From Parascedosporium putredinis (lineage: Eukaryota; Ascomycota; Sordariomycetes; Microascales; Microascaceae), in assembly GCA_949357655.1 (NCBI GenBank), contig CASHTG010000003.1:1-64000 (forward strand): a stretch of DNA of 64,000 bases. The letters are read 5' to 3'. Positions 11,632 through 24,660 of the stretch are shown piece by piece. The notes below the pieces were generated by a model. It was not told where the DNA came from, ran no database searches, and was given only the letters and a program-made list of their open reading frames with translations. The position numbers were made by a program, and so were the translations under genes. How positions within the stretch are numbered: position 1 is the stretch's first letter; every line of letters starts with the position of its first letter.

Positions 11632-14600
11632 TTAGTAAATACTTATGTTTATCTTATATAGTTTACTTACCTTAATAAGCTTCTCTGTTAGTGTGAAATA
11701 TAGTAGGTCAGGCTCCCATACTTTATTCAAAGAGCACATATGCCACAATCCCCGAAAACCGAGCTCCTCGAAGATCTCTACTAAGCTGCGTGGCTTCTCC
11801 CCACCTGATATATACCCATTGATAGACTTAGCGCCTGTAAAAGACTATATGCGCATTCGAGGGCCGCCGAGTTTTGGGAATGCATGAGAAGGTCGTCTAA
11901 AATTGAGATAATCGGTTCTTGCCTGCATTCTTATTAGTGTCTGTGCCTCGGATGGGTTCTGACTACTCACAGATGTTGCAAAACTCCAGGCCTTGTGGAA
12001 CTCAGTTTATTCAGCCATTGTAAAGTTCTAATCTGAACGGTGTCCTCCAAATATTGGAAGTCAACCAACTCAATTGTTGTATTCAGGAGAAGATCCTTGT
12101 CCTTGACGGCAGCTACATCTTGTAGGTCGCGAATATCCGCGAGGGGGCTGACATGCAAGGAGGTTGTATTTACACCAGCAAACCAAAGGTGATCTTTGAG
12201 CTCTTCCCGGCTTGATGTGCGTGCGAGTATGAGAGCGAAGTACGGAGAGTTTGATATTTCGTCGATTTCCAGTGGCTCACCTGTGGATGATGTTCTTGAC
12301 ATGCCAAGAAAGGCGGATAAGACTCGCAAGGCGATGGGCCGCGAGATAGTGTCAGTTAGACCTCTTGCCAAGCAGGAGCAGACCGCAAAATGGAAGTTCT
12401 CTTGGCTAAATCGGACCCCATATAGCTCATCAAGAGACTCGGCGGCCTCCTCGAGTGAAGACCTTCCCTGCATGAGGGTGAAGCACATCTTTTCTCCCTT
12501 TAGCTCTGAGATTGTGCTTGTATTGGCTAGAACGGCTTCTAGAAACTGAGCTGCACAGTTGAATAGCGCGGCGGGAACGAGGCGGAGGATGGAAATTGCA
12601 AGCCAGAAGAGCTGGATGCCATACCTAGATGCTGTTCGCAATTTGGAGAGCATTCTTGAAAGCGATGTGAGAATTGAGACCAACATCTCACTATTTCCTT
12701 CCTCACCGAACCTAGCCACACTACTACGAAGGGCAACGAGAACTTGATAGAGCAAGTCGTCATCGACCTCCTCACGAGCGAGGCAGCCCATGACTGCGAA
12801 GGCCCTCGGCTGTATAGCTGGGTTGTTTTGGAAAGCGGTGCTGGCGACAAGGCTCATCCATCGTGATCGCCACGAGTTTGACAGGTCGGTGGCTGGTGCG
12901 GCAGTGGCACAGACATCAAAGAGGAGGGTTGCTAGGCTCTCCGTGGCGGCTAGATTTTGGTTGGATTCCTGATCGCTAGACGTTGAGTTTTCATCTCTTC
13001 CTAAGACTACCCGATTCGAGAACAAGTCTCCCCTTAGGTCGCTCAAAATATCCAAGATACCACGTAATTTAGATAAGCGATGTTCTTCAAGAGGGAAGGA
13101 AGTACACATAGAGTGGATGGAGTTGACAAGTAGTCTCTGGACCGAGCATCGGAATTCCATGGGACCGGTATTTGCGAGCATGGTTGCGATATGAAATATT
13201 TCTGGAACGTAGAGCTGGACTTGGACGCCACTGTCGAACGAGAGAGAAAGACAGAATTGGAGAAGAAGGCGTATCTCAGACCAGACGGCATTTTCGGTTA
13301 TTAGTTTTGTTGGCCTCAAAGAGGACCGGTTAAGTGCCTTGCGTAACCGAGAAATGACTTTACCTCGCAGGCTGATGCTACCAATGGCTGCGACAATGGA
13401 GCAAAGCACATCGAACTTTCCATCATGGGGGCGGAATGGAACATCCATCTTGACCAGTTCATCGAGGAGGATCTCTGAGAGTAGGTCGTCTGTGGAGATG
13501 ACGGACCATACGGCCTGGCCAATTATGTAGGCTTGAGAGTGATCGGCTAAGATCACTTCGATGAGTTTCCGAAAGATAACAGCAATTTTATCGCGGCCTT
13601 TCTCCGCATCCGTTTCTGCTACCAAGACAAAGGTTCTCAGGCCTGTGAGCCAAGGAGCCATATAACTGAGGCTGAACGGCTTCTGGTCATCCGAGAAGCT
13701 GTCCCAACCAACGAAAAATTCTGTCAAGAAGTCATATGTGAGTTGTGGCTCTGTGCGCGCCAGATGCTCGCTCATGCTGATAACAAAGGCGGATGGGTCG
13801 GATGGAATGCATAACGCTGGATTGTAGTTTGTTAGTTCGATCTATTTTTGGACACAAGGCTAAAGTGAGCAGTGTACCTTTACTACACATCAACCTGGAG
13901 GCAGAATTAAAGTTGAATGCTCTGCATAATGCCCCCAGTAGATTGTACGATGAACAGCGTAGTGCGCTGTTTGGGCTTGAAACATTGGCAAATGCTAAAT
14001 TGAGCAGCGTGCCTGGTACATCCTGCGGGCGGATGAGCCGATCCAGGGCTTTGTGGGAGCGATTATCCTTTCCATATTTTGCCTTGGCTGCCCTGATGCT
14101 TTGGAGAATATCAATCTTTTGGGGGCTCGTGAAGTACATGATGATCTTTCCGTTGTCTGCGCGGAGACCGAAGGCGGAGTCGTCTTCCGTCTGAATCGAA
14201 GTCTGAGCTTCGTCGATATCGCCGAGTCTGAAAATATCGTTCACTGTGGTGTAAAGACGAAAGCCCGGGAATACTTCCGTTGTGTTAGCCGTTGTTACCT
14301 GGACAAACTGACTGCCGACCTTGATGATGACCTCTATTTTCCCTTTCGTTTTAGACAACCTCGTTATTGGTTGGAAGACATATCTTGTGTCTGTGACGAC
14401 GCTGATTGTTTCAGGGGGTAAGTTGAGCTGGCTCAGATGAAAGTGGGTTTGTAGCTCTTGAAGGCTGCCAACTAGATGGTACTCGACATTCTTAGGATGG
14501 AAAAGACTATTGCTGCTTTTCGAAGAGACACGAAGCATCCTCCTGAAGCATTTACTAGTAATAAAACTATTGTCAAAAGATTATTGGGCCAACAGGGTGA

Positions 14601-17600
14601 AAAGTACCCAGTCAGATATATTGAAACCTACCGAAAGGCATTGTTCATGTTGTAGACATATACGCGGGAGAGTGAGCGCGATAGTTCGGTAGGCGCTAGA
14701 AGTTCAAGCTTTTTGAATAGATCGTCCTGCGGCTCTGTATTGCCTCCGTAACATGTTGCGTCAATAAGGAGTCCAAAGGGGCGCTGCCACAAGCGACTGG
14801 CAATCTACCAATACATTAGTCGTAAGCTAGTTGAATTAAGACATAAAGAGGTGGAACTTGGCTTAGGCCGCGAACCTTAAGGTAGCAATATAGTATGGTA
14901 TCGTAGTCTATATTTTCGGCATCAATATGCCGTAGGATGACGCACACGATGGAAAGGCCGTCCTGGGATTAAGTTAGTTTGTGGTTCATGAATGGGTAAT
15001 AAGACGAAGGGTTTTTGTGCGTACCTTGCTTTCCCCGCCGTCATATACAGCCCTGGCGGTCAGAAATGACTCCATACCACGGGAGGCATTGCGCAACATG
15101 AAATTTTGGAACCTAGAGTAGATAGGGAGGGTGTTTGCGGAGATTTGTGGGCGGTTCCACGTTACTGCAAGAGGTGGAGGTCCCAAATTTGTGATAAGAT
15201 TTCTCAACGGCTCAAGGACGGGAGAACGACCTCGAGAAGCATCCCCGGGAGAACGAACGTATTCTCTTCTCTCTAGCGAAGTGAGTCGTTGCTGAACATG
15301 GTCCCAATGATCATACAGAAAGCGGTGTATCGAGACGCAGGACCCGAAGTCGAACGATTCTACTTCCGCATGTTTTTCAGGATGAGAGGGTGGCACCTTG
15401 GAGATAGTTAGGGCTCGCGGAACAAGTAGCTAGAGATAGATACCTTCCTTGACTTACCGAGATTTCACGGAGAAACGTTGTGACTTTATATATATTTTGC
15501 GTGAGAAAATCGTTGAGAGAAAACATATATGGTTCTTTTGCTCCAAAGAGAACGTTGTTTGCTAGGTTTTGAATTACTTTGGCAATAAGTAGAAGTCCTC
15601 GACGCATCTCCTTTGATGGGGTTGTTGTAACGAGCCCCTCGACTTCTGGAGCAACAATTGCAGGGCAGAAAAATCTTAAGAATATGAAAGCGCCCACTGC
15701 AGTGTATTTAGCTTCTTGGAAACGCGGAAGCACCGCCGTAGAAATCTATAGTTACTATGTGAGCGGGCAAGTCACATAGAGGGAATCAATTGGTCGTCTC
15801 ACGATGCTACATATTTTCCGGAATGAGGGGGCATATTGGCGGTCGAGGAACAGATGTCATCGATGAATACTTTGGCTACGATTCGTAGCTGGAGAGCGTT
15901 TTTGAAGTTCGTCTGGTGAACTCACCCGCGCAGGATCGAGTTCGAGGTCAAGGTCGTTTGAAGTTAGCATCAAACGCTCAACAACCTTTTGCAGTGTTGA
16001 CTTTAAGTAGGATGCACCTTTCCATTTTGCATATATGGACAGCATTTTCGTAGCCACACAGTTGCGGCGAAGCAGCTCTGATTCATTTTCTAAACCAAGG
16101 AAGGGTGTTATTAGTTTTGTTCTGGAGTGTGGTCTTGAAAGAAAGAGATACGTACCAGTGTTGTCAACCTCATGTTTAACAAGGGCCTCGAGCAGATGGA
16201 AACTCAGGCCACGCTGTTCGAATATGGTTAGGAGAGAAACAGTAAGTTCATCAACCTCGCTACTCGGGCAAACTGCCCCCATTGCTGCTGCTAGCGGTAC
16301 GTCCCTTGTAAGAAGCTGTTGAGGGATGTCAATGATAGGCCGCCGTCATTGCTGTACAGGTTGAGGTTGTACTTACCTCTAGTAGCTCTTCGTATTTCTC
16401 GCTTACCACCGTATCGCTTAGATTGCCGAACTCAGTGCCTTGAATGAGAATATTGTACAGGACCTTAACAAACGCCGTCCGTATTTCGATATTCTCATGA
16501 TAGCCTATATTGAGCGAATGTTTCAGTCCAACATCTATATTGGCACTGAGAAGATTAGATAGAATAATGATAGTAAGCTCCGGAGTTGAGCCACCCTCAT
16601 CACGGAGGGCAACCACGGGCTGAGGAATTTCTTTTGTCCCTAGTTCCGACGTTTCGTGGTTTAAAAGGGACAAGAAGCGTGTAAAATATTGAAGAAACAT
16701 CTGAGATTTTAGTTCGCTCGCGCCAGCATCACTCTGGCCCTCTGCTGGTTGAAGAGGTAATCGTAATGTTAGTTCAGCCAAGGCACGGAGACATGCTTTA
16801 TCTAAGTCTCTTTGGATCCGGAGGGACTCGTCAGGGCGGACTTGCGACCCGGTATCGTGGCGTGTACCTCGAGGGTCTGCTAACCAACCAAATATCGACT
16901 CGAGGAGCTGGTTACGGATCCTAACGTCGTCTCGTAGATTGAGATATTCTTTTCTCTTTGTGACGGCTTCGCACAGATGGCAGACTTTTATCTTCACCCT
17001 CTGTACAGCTGTGGTTTCATTTAATGAATCAAGAAACCTCGCGAAATCAAGAGTTAGAGCCCCAAGGTGGACAGAAGAAGCGGCCCCAAGATCGGCGGGT
17101 GTATCTAGCCGTTCGATAAGTCCTCGTAAAAGGGATGCAGTTTGTTCCGCAAAAATCACTTCTATGTCACGTCCACTCTCTGATAAGGCAAGACTGCCTG
17201 CGAAGAGGATCTCAAGCTCAGATTCTAGGGCCCGAAAGAGAGGTTGAAATAGGGCGGGAGAAACTTCAGTTGTAAGAATTTCCCGAGTCGCCTCACGAAC
17301 GCGTACGTCCGAGCACGCTAACAGGCGGATGCTGAGCCTTAGGTACCTTGTGAGGAGAGGCTCTTCGTGGTTCTCAGAGGACAGCCTATCAATCCAACGT
17401 AAGCCGCTGATTGTCGGCTCCTCTAGCGAGGTTGCTTGGGCTGTTGTGCAGATCCCGCCCAAGGATGCTAAGAATCCCGAAAAGTTGCGCCACTCAGCAA
17501 GGGTTTGGCTCTCTAAAGAAATCGACAAAGACGTCGATATCTCCCTCGAAAGTGTGACCCATTTTTCGAATGCTAGCTCCCATGCATACAAAATTCCACT

Positions 17601-20158
17601 TGTCGGATATTGCAGGCGACGTAGTAGGCTCCTCACGCGCTTTTGGAAGGCGACTAGGCCTGTTAGACGAAAGTCTCGAGAGGCCAGCTCATGGAATACT
17701 ACAGAGTTCCGGAGCATACTTGCAACTTGTTTTGCCGAGGTCAACGAGGTCTCAAGAATAGTGCACTCTCGAAGAAAGTATCGGATGCAGGTAGTAACTT
17801 GTTCGCAAGTCTCGAGGTCCGCTGAGCATAGAGACACAAGAAGGGCCGTTTCGACCTTGGAAGCAACTGAAGACAAGTCGTTGATCTCATCGTGTAGACG
17901 CGCCGGCTCCTAAAAACATTGAGTGCCTGAAAATGTAAAAGAAATGACACATATCTAGCTTACTGGAATTGATGTCAAGAGCAATACCCGGGCCTCGAGA
18001 TAGTTTTTGATATCAGAGAGTCCTGAGTTACTTGGGTTATGTGCGATCTTATTGGCCATGGAAGAAAGTATCAAGGTGCTGCTCGACGGGGTTAGAGACT
18101 ACATCAGACTACCCGGAGATTTCACAGGTAGACAAACCTACGCCCCCAAAACTCCTCTTTCAAAGCTAGCGACCTAGATCTCTGTAAAACCTTTAATTTG
18201 TCTGCTGTAGAAGGGTTGGAAAATAATCGCCTGACGACGTTGCAAGTCTGGCGCAAGATCTCATCATCGGGAGACGTCATGCAGAGTAGGAACCACTCAA
18301 AGATATGACTGTCTGCAAGATCCTCAATGTCTTGACTAGCGGCCTCGAATAGCAAGCTTGGGCATGTGTCTAGAAAGCGCAATATATCACAGGCGATCGC
18401 TACTGAGGGGTTAATCTCTGATGTGGCTGGACTCGCTTGCCGACCTTGTGGGCTAGAGGGGTCGAACGTAGCAGCAACCTGTTTGGCAGTAAGAATACAT
18501 GATGGTCACACGGGTATGTGTACTTACCTCCAGCTGCTTCTGCATGAAGGGCCCTGCGGCAGCGAATATTTGCTCGTATTTTGCTGAGTTATTTTGTTTG
18601 GCGAAGTAATAGCAGCCTTGAACGACAGCTTTTTAAAGCTAAGGGGCGCGGATGGGGCTAGGCATGCCTGGATAAGGGAGTCTACAGAGCTATCGAGATT
18701 AAGCTGAGATATACTTACGAAAGCAGCGGTCATCATGTCTTGTTCGAAGATTGGAGCATCCACACCCGCTGGGAAGCGTCGGAATACTGCGTCTCGGACC
18801 TCATCCTGGACATCCATGGCGAAGCCCATTAATGCGGCATCGCTTTCCGCGTCAAAATGCCGTGCAACTCGCAATAACGACACTAAGCAGTAGCAGGCAT
18901 GTTCGTTTCTGTTGCGAAGTGACTTCCTAAGCGCATCAAGAAAGGCGACCTTCTTCGACATGCTAGTGCTCTTAACTTGGCGTAGATTGCTCGCAACCTC
19001 GAAGACGTCCGGTATCAAGAATAAAAGAGCTGTTTGCAATGGGTAGATTACTGCTTTTCTTCTTCCATTGTCGATAGCAGCCTGGGTCATATCGAAGATT
19101 GTATCCGCACCACCATCAAGTCGCTTGCGCTGGTTGTGGAGCTCTACAAACGAACTTGAAAACGATCAATCCACCGCGTGATCAGCAGCGATGTAGTGAG
19201 GGAGACGTTATTCTGAAACTGTTTCCTAAAGTGCAGGAAACTGGAGCAAATTTCTTGTAGGATCAAGCCCAGCTTTTGGCCATTGACCCAGAAAAAGGCC
19301 AGCAGGCGTAGGAAGGCTAACGCATGACTTTCTTCATCGCTTATCAAGAGCGGCTGCGCCTGATTTATCTGAGATTGTGGTGCAGCAGGCCGGAGGATGT
19401 AGAGGACTTTCCTGAAATACTCAAATGAGGACGACCAATTCGACGAGGTTATATATTCTACGATAACTCTGATGTCTGCCTCAATCTGTGATGATTCAGT
19501 ATCGAGTTGCGCAGAATGCCCGTGTCCTTTGGTAGTTGTGAATATTAAAGGGGCCACCCCAGACTCGGGATCCCTTGGCATTGTATCTTCAAGAATCATG
19601 CGAGTGGGAAGAATGAATCCCTCAGGTAGGGGGTCAAGTAGGCACCGTAAGACATCTAGAAATCGTACAACTATACCGTCGCCCAGAGGCGATGGGTCAA
19701 CGGTAGAGCTATCCCTCGATCGAGATGCGGCGTTGTCATCTTCGCCACTTATTAGACTGTCAGATTTGGGATGGTTTGACCCCCAATGAATTGAACAGCA
19801 ATCGGCTGCGAGGGAAAGAAGGAACCGCACCGAAAGCAGTACATGGGGTGGATGCTTGCTGATCGAGTTATAAGATGTTGTGAGATCCTCGATATGGGGT
19901 AATATGGATTCTAGTACTAGGGGAGATTTCCTGTGCTGACTCGAATCGCAGTGGACCTGGAGAGGGATACTAGATCATCCTGAAGCAAGTCTTGGCCATT
20001 TGTGCCAGTTCGATGTGGAAGCTAAGGATGACGATCGAACTGTTAGTTGTGCTGTTCCGGTTCAGCATGGGGTGGGTGGGGTGAAGCACAGATACCCTGG
20101 TGACAAGTCGGTCAATGAGGCAGGCAATGAGGACTGCGTCTCCATTGCTAGACACCAT
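11632..20158 (-). CDS. Neurofibromin/IRA-type Ras GTPase-activating protein
   Basis: Large multi-exon gene for a Ras GAP that turns off Ras, upstream of cAMP/PKA signalling in fungi; orthologue of yeast IRA1/IRA2 and human NF1. Exon 1 (20,096-20,158, MVSSNGDAVL) joins exon 2 at 20,021 through a 74-nt intron. The RasGAP domain lies at about 16,250-15,440: arginine-finger segment ELLRRNCVATKML, then ASYLKSTLQKVVERL, and the signature FLRFFCPAIVAP (near 15,670). The CRAL-TRIO/PH-like lipid module follows at about 15,200-14,050, then a long helical repeat tail. Coding continues past the apparent stop at 11,967 through an intron (11,923-11,970, branch site ctaataag) to about 11,632. Four single-base losses break the frame: 19,148-19,150, 15,899-15,903, 15,822-15,823 and 11,799-11,802. 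The last codons touch the RIP block, so the true C-terminus is uncertain. Confidence 0.92.
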
Positions 20159-20840
20159 ATCCGGATGGTAACTTCGACTTCAGTAATAGAAAATAATACA
20201 GAGGTATCTGATCGAGATCTTAGATTGTTGTGGGGAGTGTATTCATGTGCGGTCTAATGATAGGGAGTGGGCGTAAGTTCGAAGCTTTGGGGGCCGGCTG
20301 TTGTCAAATGGTAATGGCAAGGGTAACACAGATCTCCAATCGCCGCCTCACAAATGTTCAGTCATAACTTGAGCAAGAGGAATATTATCTAGCGGATACG
20401 GATCAGAATAGTCATCGAGGGGTTTTCCCCTTTTCTTTCAAATCTTTGACTGGAATTGATTTCGAAAACCCGATCGACACATATGTAGCAGGGACATGGC
20501 CATGGAATTATAACTTTCAGCTTTGTCGATCTGAGGACATAAACCTTTTACGGACATTTTGAACACATGCCCGAGAGTGGCAATGAACATCATGGATTCA
20601 CTTGACGTAGACCGCTGCATGGGTTTCCTTACCAGCGTTATCTATGTTTATTACATGGCTCCTACGATGATAATAGTTTTAGACATTTTTTTCTGATTTT
20701 GCTACCTACGTGGACACTGAGATTTCTAGGAATAGCGAGCTATCAGCATCGTGGAGGACACGGTTGAACTAAGAGAGTAAGGTTTGCCTCTGGTCAAACA
20801 GTTGGTTGCGGTAACCTGAAACCACAGTCTCTTAAGCCTT
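20159..20840. other. Intergenic region, RasGAP promoter / rat1 3' flank
   Basis: About 680 bases between two minus-strand genes. It should hold the promoter and 5' leader of the RasGAP gene and the rat1 terminator. Short open frames here lack codon bias and family resemblance. No repeat or RNA gene was seen. Confidence 0.5.
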
Positions 20841-23800
20841 TTAATACCTGCGGCCACTGCTGCTAGAGCCCCGATAATTACCGCGACTTCCGGAGTGGTG
20901 GCTATGGAAGCCTCCACGGTCTGTACCCGGAGGAGGTTGTTGACGTTGCTCGTGATTCCATGAGGGAGCATCCACATAGTTGGCAGCATACTGATGTCTT
21001 GCCCATCGATTATCGCCGGTATACGGCGGCGGTGTTGGTGGCAACCCCATCCCGAATCCTGGGTGTCCTGGAGCGGGCGCCCTACGATACTGAGATCTAG
21101 AAGACTGGTGGTGGTGGCCGCTATAACGATCCGCAAACTCACTGCTGAAGGTGTTGCGTGACTCTTGAGGTGCGAAGTTATTGTTGCGTGGATCTCTACC
21201 CGGACCGTAGTTGATGCGGTCGCGATGGCCTCTTGATTCATACCCGCCCCTGCCTAACGGGGCACCTCCGTAGCTGCGTCCAGCGGTGTCGAGTGTCCTT
21301 TGAGGGTTTCAATATCACCACGATTAAGGTAAGGTTTAGGCATTTCGACCCCGCGTAGTAGCATAGATTTATGACTCTGCGCGGAGTGCGATAACTCATA
21401 TCCGACACTAAGTTAAGTTAGAGCTAGCGCCTGTATGTGAGAAATTGCAAAGGTAGAACGTACACTAGTGAGCGATCATATTCGAGGCTCGGCATTGCCT
21501 TGCGTTGCAATGGGTATTCGAGACAGCCATGCGGGAGGTAATCGTCCAGTTTCTCGACTCTGCCTGCCAACCCTCCGCTGATCCTAGGGTCGAGATCGAA
21601 ATTAGGGGTGTCGCGTTTTTGGTGTAAAAATGACTTGTGATGTCGCTGTATAGGCTAGAGTTTGCATCGGAGAGAAGGAGAACGACCTTGCCAAGTTTGT
21701 TACGGTCTGCGTCCTCGGGACTTAGCAGGGGATATCTCTGCTCAACAGCAGTCAGAAGTCTAGGCATTTCAATGAAGGGTAGCAGTGCTACGCCTTGCCA
21801 CGCCATTTTCTTTCCATTCAAGTCGATTTCAAACTCTTCGGGATAGAAGTCAATGATCTCGCTATCCTCGTTCGTCATTAGATCATGGAATATAACTGGG
21901 ATTGCATGGCGAGAGGCTGCGGGAAGAACACTCATAAGTTGCTCGAAAGGTCTTGATATACGTCCTTTCTCGAAGTGGATCTTCATCTTATCAAGCCCAA
22001 CAAAATCTTTCGCGAATGGGGCATAATGATAAGGGTAATACCAATCCCATGAGGGACAACCCTGGAAATAGTATAAAAGAACCCACGAAAGTCCCTCAAC
22101 GTATGCCTGGGCGACTTTGTTCCGGAAGGCTACATCGCGAGGACTAGCTTGAAATTTTTGCTCGTAGTACCGGTCTGCGTATCCCTCTTCCCAGAGCCGC
22201 ACAGTATCCACTGGGCCCTCGAGAGGAGGGGGCACGGGTCGCGAGCCGGTATCGATTGATCCTATGTTCGGAGTGGTGGGAGACGGCTCCTCGAATGCAG
22301 CGTCTGCATTACGTTTTCTTAGGCTAGAATTCGAGGTTTTGGGCGTTGAAAATTCCGATGTTGTGTCATGGGGTGGGCCAGGAGGTGGAGGCGAACTAGT
22401 GGGCGGAGGCGGTTTAGAGGTTATCATGTCTTTCAAAACGCTAGCCGCACTTCGATTCGCAATGCTCGCATCGGTGGCGCTTTTCTGAGTAATGATTGAA
22501 TCATGGTTTAGAGCGTGGCCTCGTGAATAATTGGAGATTGGCTGAAGAGATGTAAGGCCTGATGGTGCGGTATCAACATTGTGTCGCTTCGCCTTCGGTT
22601 CTTGAAGCACAAGTTTGTTTGATCCTTGATCCTGTAGCTTCCTCCGCTTTGCATTTGCCTCACGCCTATCTTCTTGTTGCTTCCTCCGCTTAAAGATGGC
22701 ATCTTCTTGTTTTGCGAGACCGTCCATGATGACCTGGGCACGGCCGAGGTCAATATGACCATCCCGCGTGACATAGCCCCCATATACGGTAGGTTGTCCC
22801 TCCATATTGCGGTTAAGGTCTGGATGCCGTTTTCCCTGATTTCGAGCGCTGGAAGGTGGGGTAAAAAGTCGTTGCCCACAAAACAGCAAAGAAAAATCCA
22901 GTCATCAATGACCCGTTCAAGGTCAAACCGAAAGGGTAGATTGGGAATGTAAAGCTCGACTGCAAGGTACTCCCTCAAAGCTGCGATGTGGAGCCAAATG
23001 AAAGGTTTGAGACGGCTTTGGCCCTCTTTCTCATCGAACTCGCCGATTTTTTGTTTTACTTCGCCTTTACAGTGGTATGCATCGTGGCCTGTTTGCCCGC
23101 AAAGTTTGCACAAGCGAGTCTGCGCTTCTTGGAAGAACACGTCTTCACGAAGTACACGAAAATGAGGTTCATGTGTAGCTAAGGCTAGCATAATCAAGTC
23201 GGCATCGAGGCCATAAATGACGTGGCGGGTATTAGGGTCGTAATCTGGACATGCTCTCTGAGACCGCACGAAGTCCATAATCTTGTGCTCGCCCTCGCCC
23301 GGTACTGTGGCGTCGGAGATTATGACTTTTAGATTCGCCCAGGCTGCATCTGTGTTGAGCTTGTATGCACACCAGTAACGAAGACTGGTAGCGAGGATAT
23401 CCATGAATGGTGTGCCAGGCGTGATTGAGTTCGAATCGAAGGCCTTTTTCACAGCGTCCTCTGAAGATGTAATCGCGGTATCGCTGCCTTGTTGCTGGAG
23501 AAGGGTTCGAAGTTCTGCTTTGGCTGCTTCCTTTTCTTTAGCTTCTTGAGCCGAGCGGAATCTCCGTGATCGCTGCTGGTTCATCTTTGCTCGAGGAGCA
23601 ACGCCGTCTTCTTAAATTAGTCGATTAGTATTCTAGATTGCGACGGGAGCAAACATACCGACGGCAATGACAAGCACCTTGCGGGGTCGAACCATATTAA
23701 CGACTCGGTCTGTGTACTTAAAGATCTCTAGCATCATCTCCTCCTCGTCTCTAGGCGCAGGGCGGTCTTCAGGATGAGAACAGGGATGAACGATTCCATT

Positions 23801-23967
23801 CATATCAAGGTACAGGTTGTCAAACTCTTCGCCGTTTGGGTTCGGTTGCGTCGCGTCCACAGGAATGACTGTGCCGTCATCAAAAGATTTCGGCACATCT
23901 TCAATTACTGGAGAAATAATTTTGGGATACTTTTGCTCAACCAACGAAAAGCTGCGGGGATACCCAT
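20841..23967 (-). CDS. rat1: Rat1/Xrn2 nuclear 5'-3' exoribonuclease
   Basis: Nuclear 5'-3' exoribonuclease acting in rRNA processing, RNA turnover and torpedo termination of Pol II; essential in yeast. The start is ATG at 23,967 (MGIPAAFRWLS), running into the family N-terminus KYPKIISPVIEDVP, YLDMNGIVHPC, then DATVPGEGEHKIM and GLDADLI, which belong to the acidic catalytic site. A CCHC knuckle (CKLCGQTGHDAYHC) is typical of fungal Rat1. The C-terminal tail is Gly/Arg/Pro-rich and ends SGRRY at 20,841. One intron lies near 23,655-23,600, and another is likely near 21,460-21,410. Four homopolymer losses break the frame, at 23,931-23,934, 22,777-22,781, 21,616-21,620 and 21,299-21,301; adding one base at each gives a continuous Rat1. 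Pseudogenisation of an essential gene is unlikely, so these are probably sequence errors. It is divergent from uso1. Confidence 0.95.
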
Positions 23968-24660
23968 CGCGAGGCTTGAGGGATCCTTGATTTTAGGGAG
24001 GGCGAGGCGGAATGGCTCGGCAAAGTTGATTTAGAAGAGGTCGAAACTAACTGAGTTGAAGCTGTCGGCGACTGCGTTATTGGTATGATGAATTTCACTC
24101 GCTAGCCATGCTTGTTTATTATTATGATCCACTTCACACTACTTGTCGCTGTGTGTCGGCTTATACTCTTTCACGGTTGTCGCAGGTTGAGAATTTGTCG
24201 GACGTGAAGAGATGACCCGGGACGATGGACGACATGTAGGCTCATTTGAACTTGAACTGAGGCGGTGTCACGTGCCATAATTTCGGGCCTAAGTTCCGTC
24301 CGCGGTGATAGCATATCCAGCCATGTGGGGCGGGCAACGTTGAAGTTATAGAACCATTCCGAGCAATGATGAGATTGCATGCCCACGGACGAAGCATTTA
24401 TCTAATTAACGGGGAGTTCTTGGAGCTGAGCCTCAAGATCGCATCGCCGCGAAAGATCTTGCTTTTAATAACAATCGCAAGCTGTTAAACCTTCGACTCA
24501 ACCTTTGACGACCTCGGCCTCTGTGTCACTCCTCTCCCCGAATCTGATACATTCAGCGATATAACCCGAGCTCCCCTTAATATGCGTCATCATTAGTCAA
24601 GGACAGGCATTTTATAAGTCAGCTGAGGTCTTCAACATCACACAGCTTGTAGACGGCATC
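23968..24660. other. Divergent promoter region rat1 / uso1
   Basis: About 690 bases between the divergent starts of rat1 and uso1. Nothing beyond presumed promoters and leaders is visible; the 71-codon frame at 24,171-24,386 shows no family resemblance. Confidence 0.5.

Noticed and set aside
11790..11830. A 35-nt intron in the last part of the RasGAP gene
   Set aside because: Although GT...CTTAG borders exist, adding one base in CCCC 11,799-11,802 gives continuous coding (VGEKPRSLVEIFEELGF), in line with the other frame breaks.
15855..15930. GTGAGT intron within the RasGAP domain
   Set aside because: The sequence after it is conserved coding (SSPDELQKNALQL...) once one base is added at 15,899-15,903, so no intron is needed.
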